Below, in pieces: positions 1 to 6,049 of a stretch of 16,063 nucleotides of DNA. The notes under the pieces are model-generated. The model saw nothing but the letters and a program-made list of their open reading frames with translations. It made no database searches and had not been told where the DNA came from. The first letter of the stretch is position 1. The number at the start of each line of letters is the position of its first letter. The translations under genes and the position numbers were made by a program. The stretch covers positions 1 to 16,063 of the forward strand of contig NATK01000010.1 of assembly GCA_002085285.1 (NCBI GenBank), read 5' to 3'. This DNA is from Candidatus Latescibacteria bacterium 4484_7 (GTDB lineage: Bacteria > Krumholzibacteriota > Krumholzibacteriia > Krumholzibacteriales > Krumholzibacteriaceae).

Positions 1-61
1 GACGGAAGGTGTGGCGACGGCAATGCAGAGATTCAACGCTCCACCGAAGGAGACGGACTAG
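1..61 (+). CDS. pth: Peptidyl-tRNA hydrolase, C-terminal tail (partial, runs in from the left)
   Basis: Only the last 19 codons are present, in the frame starting at base 2 and ending with TAG at 59-61. The translated tail reads EGVATAMQRFN followed by a short charged end. Peptidyl-tRNA hydrolases typically end in a helix of the form EG-x-x-x-AMNRFN, so the match is short but characteristic. Pth frees tRNAs from peptidyl-tRNAs that drop off the ribosome. The context supports the call, because pth lies just upstream of rpsF-rpsR-rplI in many bacteria. With so few residues, an unrelated protein with a similar tail cannot be excluded. Confidence 0.7.
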   Translation, partial: TEGVATAMQRFNAPPKETD

Positions 62-70
62 AGAACCTGC

Positions 71-106
71 GCCGACATGTGATCGTCAGCTTGTTTTGTT
101 CTTTTA
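71..106 (+). terminator. Possible rho-independent terminator after pth
   Basis: A stem of GCCGAC (71-76) and GTCAGC (85-90) closes an 8-base loop with five pairs and one C-A mismatch. It is followed at once by a T-rich run (91-106). It sits 10 bases after the pth stop and before the rpsF promoter, where a terminator would be expected. The stem is weak, so the call is tentative. Confidence 0.35.
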
Positions 107-194
107 TCTAGAGAACGGAAGATACATTATAACTCCTAATAACAGAGTGGTCACCTTGTCTATTCCTGTTCCCGGTTGTCCTATCTATCTTCAC

Positions 195-223
195 TTGACC
201 TCTTAATCGTGACGTGCTATATT
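195..223 (+). promoter_or_regulatory. Sigma70-type promoter for the rpsF operon
   Basis: TTGACC at 195-200 matches the -35 consensus in five of six bases. TATATT at 218-223 matches the -10 consensus in five of six. The spacer is exactly 17 bases. Transcription would begin near 230, giving a leader of about 68 bases before the rpsF start. The site lies in the otherwise non-coding stretch between pth and rpsF. Nothing else convincing was seen in 107-194. Confidence 0.65.
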
Positions 224-241
224 GTCTACAATTAAATTTCA

Positions 242-290
242 GGGCACTGGAGCCCATCCAATTTCCCTACTTTTCTCAACTTGGGGGAAA
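242..290 (+). promoter_or_regulatory. rpsF mRNA leader with two small hairpins, one covering the ribosome binding site
   Basis: GGGC (242-245) can pair with GCCC (252-255) around a 6-base loop. Just downstream, TTTCCC (262-267) can pair with GGGAAA (285-290), which includes the purine-rich ribosome binding site GGGGGA (283-288) of rpsF. The second hairpin could therefore gate translation. The S6:S18 complex is known to regulate its own mRNA leader in many bacteria. However, the CCG element of that described motif is not visible here, so this is only a candidate control structure. Confidence 0.35.
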
Positions 291-297
291 CGAATGT

Positions 298-591
298 GTG
301 TACATTCTTGTACCCACCCTTGATGAATCCGCAATAAAAGAAAAAAAGAGCCGTTTCGACGAGATAGTAACTTCTCGTGGAGGCACGGTCGGAACTGTGA
401 ACGAATGGGGCAAGCGCAAACTTGCTTACCCTATAAAGAAGTTCCAGGAGGGGTACTATATCGTATCGAAGTTCACTGGTAACAACGATATTCTCGACGA
501 ACTGAACCGGGTTTTCAGGTTCGATGATCAGGTGATTCGACATATGATAGTGATCGATGACAACCCTGAACCGGTCAAGGCTGAGGAGTAA
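298..591 (+). CDS. rpsF: 30S ribosomal protein S6
   Basis: S6 binds the central domain of 16S rRNA as a heterodimer with S18. The protein shows the family pattern YILVPTLDE at the N-terminus, WGKRKLAYPIKK in the middle and FRFDDQVIRHM near the end, with the usual acidic, Pro-containing tail. The GTG at 298 is the nearest in-frame start after the promoter and has GGGGGA nine bases upstream, giving 97 residues. The start is odd. In the family a short MR-x-YE stretch precedes this point, and here the upstream codons GNEC look like its remnant with no start codon in front. The in-frame GTG at 214 overlaps the -10 box and is unlikely. rpsR follows 30 bases later without an ssb gene between. Confidence 0.92.
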   Translation: MYILVPTLDESAIKEKKSRFDEIVTSRGGTVGTVNEWGKRKLAYPIKKFQEGYYIVSKFTGNNDILDELNRVFRFDDQVIRHMIVIDDNPEPVKAEE

Positions 592-621
592 CGTTTTAGA
601 CGAAGAATAAGGAGGAATGAA

Positions 622-876
622 TTGGCCAATACCAACAAAAAGAAGAAAAAGGAGAGGAAGGTAGCTCCTTCGAAGCCGTGCCGCTTCTGCATGGACAAGA
701 TAAAGATCGATTACAAAGACGATTCCTTATTGAGAAGATTCATTACCGATAGGGGAAAGATTACCCCCAGAAGGGTAACCGGTACCTGTGCAAGACACCA
801 GAGGATGCTTGCGAGAGCGATAAAGCGTGCTCGGTTCATTGCACTCATACCGTACGTGAAAGAATATTACCGATAA
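622..876 (+). CDS. rpsR: 30S ribosomal protein S18, zinc-binding form
   Basis: The 84-residue protein has a lysine-rich N-terminus (residues 5-13) and the S18 core with LLRRFITDRGKITPRRVTG and a C-terminal ARAIKRARFIALIPY. Cysteines at 20 and 23 (CRFC) and Cys56 with His59 (CARH) form the metal site of the C+ type of S18, which many bacteria have replaced under zinc limitation. The start is TTG at 622, with GGAGG at 611-615 six bases upstream. The ATG at 617 is in another frame. S18 pairs with S6 on the 16S central domain, matching the gene order. The rplI start follows 12 bases after the stop. Confidence 0.96.
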   Translation: MANTNKKKKKERKVAPSKPCRFCMDKIKIDYKDDSLLRRFITDRGKITPRRVTGTCARHQRMLARAIKRARFIALIPYVKEYYR

Positions 877-888
877 GGGGGATTGAAT

Positions 889-1096
889 ATGGAAGTCATA
901 CTTAGAGAAGATGTAAGCGGCCTTGGAGTAAGGGGCGACGTTGTCAAGGTCAGGGACGGTTACGCGAGGAATTATCTCTTTCCCAAGAAGCGTTATTCTC
1001 GAGGAACCTATCAAGAAACTAGGTGTATATACAGTACCGATAAGGCTTCATAGAGAAGTCGAAGTTCCTATAAAGGTCTGGGTGGTCAAGGAATAG
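889..1096 (+). pseudogene. rplI: 50S ribosomal protein L9, internally deleted and frameshifted
   Basis: The ATG at 889, with AAGGGGG upstream, opens a clear L9 N-terminus: 34 residues including LGVRGDVVKVRDGYARNYLFP. After FPKK (about 990) this frame loses all L9 similarity and stops at 1051-1053, giving only 54 codons. One frame over, bases 986-1096 encode an equally clear L9 C-terminus: VILEEPIKKLG, then YTVPIRLHREVEVP, ending in VWVVKE and TAG. Full L9 is about 149 residues. By alignment to the E. coli protein, about 79 residues are missing, covering the long linker helix and part of the C-terminal domain. The reading frame therefore both shifts and loses roughly 240 bases. This may be a real loss, since L9 is dispensable in E. 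coli, or an assembly or base-calling fault. Confidence 0.88.
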
Positions 1097-1181
1097 GATG
1101 TGCTCGTTCATAGGGGCGGTTTTGTAGCGACGAAAAGACGTAGAATTCGTCCTGCAGTAGTTGATAGTGGACCCTGAGTAA

Positions 1182-1195
1182 AGGAGGGCAAAATC
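1182..1195 (+). promoter_or_regulatory. Ribosome binding site pointing to an ATC start codon
   Basis: AGGAGG at 1182-1187 is the strongest ribosome site in this part of the window. The codon placed five bases downstream, in the manB frame, is ATC (1193-1195). The first in-frame GTG or ATG (1406, 1412) would delete the conserved N-terminal 71-73 residues. Either a rare AUC start is used or the base should be G. Confidence 0.6.
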
Positions 1196-2572
1196 AGCGA
1201 ATTACCCGAAAAAATATTCAGAGAGTACGATATAAGGGGGGTCGTCGACAAAGACCTCACCCCGGAAGGTGTCAGGAGACTCGGACTCGCAATAGCAGAT
1301 ACGTTCAAGCGCGAAGGAATAAAAAAGGCCGTCGTCGGAAGAGACAACAGGCACAGCAGCCCTGTATTCTTCGATGCCGTCTCGGATGGTCTGAGAGTCG
1401 GTGGAATCGATGTGATCGACATAGGTGTGGTGCCTACGCCTGTTTTTTATTTCGCGGTGAAAAGCTGGGAGATACACGGCGGAGTGATGATCACCGCGAG
1501 TCATAATCCGCCGGAGTTCAACGGGTTCAAGGTGTACAGGGGTGAGGGGACGATATATGGCGACGAGATAAAAGAACTGTATAGAATCGTTGAGGGCGGT
1601 GACCCCGATGCCACCGGTAACGGATCGCTGGAAAGGAAGGATGTCATTGCCGAATATGTCGAGTACGTTGCAGCCAACGTTGATATCGGAAGGGAGGTCG
1701 ATTTCGCCATAGACGGTGGTAACGGCACTGCGGGTATAGTGACGGGTGCGTTGTTCGAGAAACTCGGGTTGTCACCTCGTGAGTTGTACATGGAGCCCGA
1801 CGGCAGCTTCCCCAATCATCACCCCGATCCGACCGTACCGGCGAATCTGAAGAAGTTGATGGAGACCGTTGTTTCTCAGGGTCTCGAACTCGGTATCGGA
1901 TTCGACGGAGACTCCGACCGAATCGGTGTGATCGACGACAAGGGAAATATCATTTGGGGAGACAGGCTGCTTGCACTTTTCTCGAGGGATGTTCTCTCGA
2001 GGAATCCAGGGGCAAAGATAATCTTCGAGGTCAAGTGCTCAGAGGCCCTGATAGAGGACATCAAAAGACACGGCGGCGTGCCGATCATGTGGAAAACAGG
2101 ACATTCCCTAATCAAGAAGAAGATGAGGGTGGAACATGCGCTTCTTGCAGGTGAGATGAGCGGACACATCTTCTTTGCCGACAGGTACTACGGTTACGAC
2201 GACGCTGTATATGCTGCATGCAGGTTGCTCGAGATAGTCTCTCACGCTGACAAGAAGCTCAGCGAGCTCCTCTCCGACCTCAAGGGGTATGAAAGTACTC
2301 CTGAGATAAGATTGGAGTGCAGCGACGAGGATAAGTTCAAGATAGTCGATGAGGTCAAAGAGTACTTCAAGCGTGACCATGAGGTCATAGACGTCGATGG
2401 TGCGAGGGTAAAATTCGAAGGTGGATGGGGACTTGTCAGAGCCTCCAACACTCAGCCTGTTCTCGTATTGAGGTTTGAAGCGGATACTAAGGAGAGACTC
2501 AATCGAATCAAATCGGAAATGGCGAAGGTGCTTGGAAAATACATCGAAACATCCAAGCTTTTGAAGGAGTAG
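1193..2572 (+). CDS. manB: Phosphomannomutase/phosphoglucomutase (alpha-D-phosphohexomutase)
   Basis: This cytoplasmic enzyme interconverts mannose-6-phosphate and mannose-1-phosphate (often also the glucose pair) through a phosphoserine. Four domains are visible in order. The catalytic TASHNP loop has Ser103. The metal loop DGDSDR is at 238-243. The sugar-binding GEMSGH loop comes next. The phosphate-binding RASNTQP is at 416-422. From 1193 the protein has 459 residues, the usual length. The conserved IFREYDIRG begins only five codons in, so the start must lie at or before it. No ATG, GTG or TTG exists between the in-frame stop at 1175-1177 and that motif. ATC at 1193 sits five bases after a strong AGGAGG (1182-1187) and is the best start. 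manC follows directly with its ribosome site inside this stop region, so the pair should supply GDP-mannose. Confidence 0.93.
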   Translation: MSELPEKIFREYDIRGVVDKDLTPEGVRRLGLAIADTFKREGIKKAVVGRDNRHSSPVFFDAVSDGLRVGGIDVIDIGVVPTPVFYFAVKSWEIHGGVMITASHNPPEFNGFKVYRGEGTIYGDEIKELYRIVEGGDPDATGNGSLERKDVIAEYVEYVAANVDIGREVDFAIDGGNGTAGIVTGALFEKLGLSPRELYMEPDGSFPNHHPDPTVPANLKKLMETVVSQGLELGIGFDGDSDRIGVIDDKGNIIWGDRLLALFSRDVLSRNPGAKIIFEVKCSEALIEDIKRHGGVPIMWKTGHSLIKKKMRVEHALLAGEMSGHIFFADRYYGYDDAVYAACRLLEIVSHADKKLSELLSDLKGYESTPEIRLECSDEDKFKIVDEVKEYFKRDHEVIDVDGARVKFEGGWGLVRASNTQPVLVLRFEADTKERLNRIKSEMAKVLGKYIETSKLLKE

Positions 2573-2576
2573 CCTC

Positions 2577-3644
2577 GTGTATGCCGTTATTCTGGCGGGA
2601 GGCAGGGGGAAAAGATTTTGGCCTGTGAGCATTTCGAAGAAGCCCAAGCAGTTTGTTGATATTGACGGGACGGATTCGATGCTTGCGTCCACGTTCAGGC
2701 GCATTTCTTCATTCATCGATAAAGACGAAATAATCATTTTGACACAGGAAGGCATGGTGGATCAGGTTATCGAAGCGCTTCCCGGTTTCGACAGGGCAAG
2801 AGTCTTTGCTGAACCGGTCGGTCGTAACACCGGGCCGTCGATAGCGGCAGCTTCGATCTTAATAAGAAAATTTGCAGGAGATGTACCCTTCATAACATGC
2901 CCCGCCGACCACATGATCGACAATGTCGAGATGTTCGTTAAGGCATCGAGATATGCCGGGAGACTCGCTTCGGAAAACGATGTTCTGGTCACGTTCGGCA
3001 TAAAGCCAAAATTTGCCGCCACTGGCTATGGATATATCGAGACGGGTGATACTTTCCTCTCTGATGAACTCGATAGTTTTAGAGTCAAAAGCTTTCATGA
3101 AAAACCCGATGCCGATACGGCGTCGAGATATCTCGAGGCAGGAAACTTCTTCTGGAACAGCGGCATATTCGTATGGAGGCCGTCCGTGTTTCTCGACTCT
3201 GTGGCAAGGTATATGCCTGATGCTTTGGTCGTGCTCAATCACCTTGAAGAGGCTATTGATAGGGGCGATTTCGATAAGGTGTTCCGGAAAGAGTATGAGA
3301 AAATGCCCTCGATCTCGGTCGATTACGGCGTATTGGAGAAAGCGGACAATGTAGTTACGCTACCTGTCGATCTGGGCTGGAGCGACGTGGGCTCATGGGA
3401 CGCGCTTTATGAGCTCCTTGCTCGAGACGAGAATGGGAATGCCGGCAGGGGAGATTATTTGAGTGTCGGTTCGAAAGGCAACCTGTTCTTCAATCCCGAT
3501 GGTTTCGTTGCATCGATCGACGTCGACGATGTCATTGTGGCGGTATTGGGTGGAGCGGTTCTCGTCTGTAAAAGGGGATCTAGTCAAAAGGTGAAAGAGT
3601 TGGTTGAGTTGATGGAAAAAAGAGGTTTGAACAGATTTCTTTGA
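2577..3644 (+). CDS. manC: Mannose-1-phosphate guanylyltransferase (GDP-mannose pyrophosphorylase)
   Basis: The enzyme joins mannose-1-phosphate and GTP to make GDP-mannose for surface glycans. The nucleotide-binding signature LAGGRGKRFWP (residues 6-16) and KPKQF (22-26) are at the N-terminus. GRNTGPSIAAA, the EKP motif, NSGIFVWR and the C-terminal DLGWSDVGSWDALYEL follow in the family order. At 355 residues it is the single-domain form, without a fused phosphomannose isomerase. The start is GTG at 2577, with AAGGAG at 2564-2569 just before the manB stop. The ATG at 2581 is out of frame. Gene order manB-manC with a four-base gap supports one pathway. No manA was seen in the window. Confidence 0.95.
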   Translation: MYAVILAGGRGKRFWPVSISKKPKQFVDIDGTDSMLASTFRRISSFIDKDEIIILTQEGMVDQVIEALPGFDRARVFAEPVGRNTGPSIAAASILIRKFAGDVPFITCPADHMIDNVEMFVKASRYAGRLASENDVLVTFGIKPKFAATGYGYIETGDTFLSDELDSFRVKSFHEKPDADTASRYLEAGNFFWNSGIFVWRPSVFLDSVARYMPDALVVLNHLEEAIDRGDFDKVFRKEYEKMPSISVDYGVLEKADNVVTLPVDLGWSDVGSWDALYELLARDENGNAGRGDYLSVGSKGNLFFNPDGFVASIDVDDVIVAVLGGAVLVCKRGSSQKVKELVELMEKRGLNRFL

Positions 3645-3666
3645 TCTTACTCCGAGGAGGTAGGTA

Positions 3667-4866
3667 ATGCGGTTAGGCAGAATTCTGTTTGTATCGAGCA
3701 TTTTCGTCTTGATGCTTTTTGCAGTATCGTGCTCCAAAAAAGAGAAGCTGGAGGTCAACACCGGCCTTGCAGCAAGGGTCGGAAACAGCAAGATAACGAT
3801 GAGGCAGCTCGAGAAGAGGTATGACGAACTTCTTCCTTCACAGAAGGCTGAGTACGAGGGCGATTACGGAAAGGCAAAGCTTCTCGATCAGATGATAGAC
3901 GAAGAGCTTGTATACCAGGAAGCCTTGAAAAAGCATCTCGATAAGGACGAAGATGTGAGAGAAAAGATCAAAGACGCCGAAAAGAAGATACTTATGGGCG
4001 AATTTTATAGAAAGGAAGTCGTTCATAAAATCAAGATACCAGAAGACGAGATTGTCAATTACTACAAGAATCACAAAGATGAGTTCATGACCAAAACTCT
4101 GCTTCGCGCTCAGCACATCTTCACAACTGACAGCTTGAAGGCGGTCGAATGGAAGAAAAGACTGTCGAAGGGTGAGAATTTTACGAGACTCGCCACCAAG
4201 GAATCCGAAGACAAAGTGGCGGCTCTTGCTTCGGGGAGTCTCGGGTATTTCAACCCCGACGGCTATATCAAATCCGTGGGTATTTCCAAGACGTTTGGAG
4301 AAGCGGTGGAGAAGCTCAAGGTCGGGCAAATAAGCGATATTATCCATTGGGAAAAGGGTTACTCGATCGTCAAGCTGAACGAGAAGAAGCCCGGGATGCT
4401 AAAGCCTCTATCTGAGGTGAGAAAGCAGATCAAGGAGAAACTCAGGTCTAGAAAGGCAAGCGCGGCATATAAAGCAGAACTCGAGAAGTTGAGAAAAGAG
4501 TACAAACCGCAGAACTTCGTAAGGGAGAAGATCATCAATTCCACAAGGACTCCGGAGGAGCTGTGGCAGATGGCACAGATGGAGGATGATCCGAACAAGA
4601 AGATAGAATTCTATTTGAAATTGGCGAGCATCTATCCCGACCACAAGTATGCGCCTGAGGCATTGTTCATGGTCGGTTTCATCTATTCGGAAGACATAAA
4701 GGACATCGTTCAGGCAAGAAGAGTATTCGATCGTCTGATAGAGAGATATCCGGACGCAGAGATAACGAAGAGCGCGAGGTGGATGATCAAGAATATGAAT
4801 AAGCCCCATCCGAAGTTCGATAGTTTCGAACAGATGAAGAAATCGATGAGCAAGGAGAACAAATAG
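3667..4866 (+). CDS. SurA/PpiC-type peptidyl-prolyl cis-trans isomerase lipoprotein with TPR-like tail
   Basis: A hydrophobic signal (residues 5-20) ends in AVSC with a lipobox cysteine at 22, so the protein is probably a periplasm-facing lipoprotein. Residues 30-120 are helical with LLDQMIDEELVYQEA, typical of the chaperone part of SurA/PrsA proteins. Residues 143-240 form a parvulin (PpiC) domain, with RAQHIF, LGYFNPDGY and GYSIVKL. Residues 298-375 look like TPR or tol-pal helices (LASIYPDHKYAPEALFMVG; ARRVFDRLIERYPDAE). The likely role is to fold or escort outer-membrane proteins, with the tail as a partner-binding site. AGGAGG at 3654-3659 fixes the ATG start. The next gene begins right at the stop codon. 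Confidence 0.88.
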   Translation: MRLGRILFVSSIFVLMLFAVSCSKKEKLEVNTGLAARVGNSKITMRQLEKRYDELLPSQKAEYEGDYGKAKLLDQMIDEELVYQEALKKHLDKDEDVREKIKDAEKKILMGEFYRKEVVHKIKIPEDEIVNYYKNHKDEFMTKTLLRAQHIFTTDSLKAVEWKKRLSKGENFTRLATKESEDKVAALASGSLGYFNPDGYIKSVGISKTFGEAVEKLKVGQISDIIHWEKGYSIVKLNEKKPGMLKPLSEVRKQIKEKLRSRKASAAYKAELEKLRKEYKPQNFVREKIINSTRTPEELWQMAQMEDDPNKKIEFYLKLASIYPDHKYAPEALFMVGFIYSEDIKDIVQARRVFDRLIERYPDAEITKSARWMIKNMNKPHPKFDSFEQMKKSMSKENK

Positions 4867-5358
4867 ATGTCGGAGACAAAACTTCTCGAAGTGTCGGTGC
4901 AGGGAATAGCTCTGGATCATGACCGCAGTCATCCGGTAGTACTCCTTAAGACATTAGAGGATGAAGAAGTACTCCCCATATGGATAGGGACAGCGGAGGC
5001 CACTGCGATCTTCACTGTTCTTGCCGGGAGGAGTTTCGAGAGACCTATGACTCACGACCTTCTCAAGATCATCATCGATGTTCTCGGCGCAAGGGTGGGG
5101 CGAATAGAGATAACGGGTATTCAAAACGATACGTATTTCGCCCGTATTATCCTGAATAGGGGTGAGGATGTCTTTTATATCGATGCAAGACCGAGCGATT
5201 CGATAGCACTTGCATTGAGGGCAGAGGCTCCTTTGTTCATTGACAAGGAGTTGTTCGACAAGTATAAGAGGCGTGTGAACCTCGGTGAGGGAGAAGACGA
5301 CATAGACGATGGTTTAGATGATTTTGAATCGAACGATTTCGACGAGTTCGAATTCTGA
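4867..5358 (+). CDS. DUF151 (bifunctional nuclease-like) protein
   Basis: The 163-residue protein carries the DUF151 hallmarks: LPIWIGTAEATAI (residues 37-49), RPMTHDLL (about 59-66) and DARPSDSIALALR (about 106-118). The family includes plant proteins reported to cleave RNA and DNA and many bacterial members of unknown role, so the name should be read loosely. After residue 138 the sequence becomes a very acidic tail rich in Asp, Glu and Phe. The ATG immediately follows the TAG of the isomerase gene, with AAGGAG at 4852-4857 inside that gene, so the two are probably translationally coupled. Gaps after it are larger, and the transcript may end here, though no clear terminator was found in 5359-5477. 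Confidence 0.9.
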   Translation: MSETKLLEVSVQGIALDHDRSHPVVLLKTLEDEEVLPIWIGTAEATAIFTVLAGRSFERPMTHDLLKIIIDVLGARVGRIEITGIQNDTYFARIILNRGEDVFYIDARPSDSIALALRAEAPLFIDKELFDKYKRRVNLGEGEDDIDDGLDDFESNDFDEFEF

Positions 5359-5477
5359 CGGTTGATTGGGATAGTGCTGATTGTCGGTTTGTGTTGAGTA
5401 TATCATTGCTGCACATGTTGCAAGGGTGCGAGTAAATGAAAATTCACCGAATCATTTCATTATGATGGGAAAATTCG

Positions 5478-6017
5478 ATGATAGGAGAATATAGAGGAAA
5501 AAGCCCCGTAATCGGCAAGAATGTATTTGTGGCCGAATCGGCTGCTGTGATTGGAGACACCGAAGTCGGAGACTGCTCCAGTGTATGGCATCAGGCTGCG
5601 ATAAGGGGCGATGTATGGCGTATCAGGATTGGGAGCTATACGAATATTCAGGATTGCTGTGTTCTGCACGTTACGACGGGCGGTCCTGATCTTGCCATAG
5701 GTAATTATGTGACCGTTGGACATGGTGCGATACTTCATTCATGTACGATAGAGGATGCGTGTCTTATCGGTATGGGCGCCACCATTCTGGACGGGGCGAA
5801 GATCGGAACCGGAAGCATAGTAGCTGCTGGAAGCGTTGTTCTCGAGAATACAGTCGTGCCGCCACATTCCCTCGTGGCAGGTGTTCCGGCAGCGGTAAAG
5901 AAGGAACTCGGCGAGAAAAGCAAAGATCAACTGATTAAACAGGCCGTCCATTATCACGAAGTGGCCATGGATTATCTCAAGCTGGGAACATCCGGCAAAG
6001 GAGCTCATGAGCGGTAG
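5478..6017 (+). CDS. Gamma-carbonic anhydrase-like hexapeptide-repeat protein (CamH/YrdA type)
   Basis: The protein is built from hexapeptide repeats forming a left-handed beta helix, followed by a C-terminal helix (about 145-168). The three zinc histidines of gamma-class enzymes are present at 64, 82 and 87, with the family spacing. Arg43, Asp45 and Gln58, which shape the active site, are also kept. The acidic loop of the Methanosarcina Cam enzyme is absent, as in the CamH/YrdA branch, where carbonic anhydrase activity varies. The length of 179 residues is usual. The ATG at 5478 has only a weak TGGGA upstream, and ATGs at 5462 and 5465 are out of frame. The LpoA-like gene follows after about 30 bases. 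Confidence 0.9.
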   Translation: MIGEYRGKSPVIGKNVFVAESAAVIGDTEVGDCSSVWHQAAIRGDVWRIRIGSYTNIQDCCVLHVTTGGPDLAIGNYVTVGHGAILHSCTIEDACLIGMGATILDGAKIGTGSIVAAGSVVLENTVVPPHSLVAGVPAAVKKELGEKSKDQLIKQAVHYHEVAMDYLKLGTSGKGAHER

Positions 6018-6049
6018 AATCATTGAGGAAAGACGGGAGAGTCTTTAGA

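Noticed and set aside
9..206. Open frame from base 9 across the pth tail and the intergenic region
   Set aside because: Arg-rich translation in a different frame from the recognisable pth ending, extending over the promoter region; no support as a gene.
214..297. Upstream GTG start for rpsF at 214
   Set aside because: It falls next to the -10 box and before the predicted transcription start, and the added residues do not resemble S6.
1097..1192. 25-codon frame from GTG 1100 between rplI and manB
   Set aside because: Too short, no ribosome site of its own and no family resemblance; treated as spacer.
2108..2755. 215-codon open frame on the - strand across the manB/manC junction
   Set aside because: It lies antisense to two clearly identified enzymes, has no recognisable motif and is explained by codon bias of the genes on the other strand.
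3838..4932. Two long - strand frames opposite the parvulin gene
   Set aside because: Both are antisense to a well-supported gene and read as low-complexity, hydrophobic or His-rich text without family motifs.
5359..5477. Promoter or terminator between the DUF151 gene and the carbonic-anhydrase-like gene
   Set aside because: Several TTG-like and TAT-like words occur, but none pair at 16-18 base spacing, and no stable hairpin with a T tract was found. A repeated GAAAATTC was seen but is too short to mean anything.
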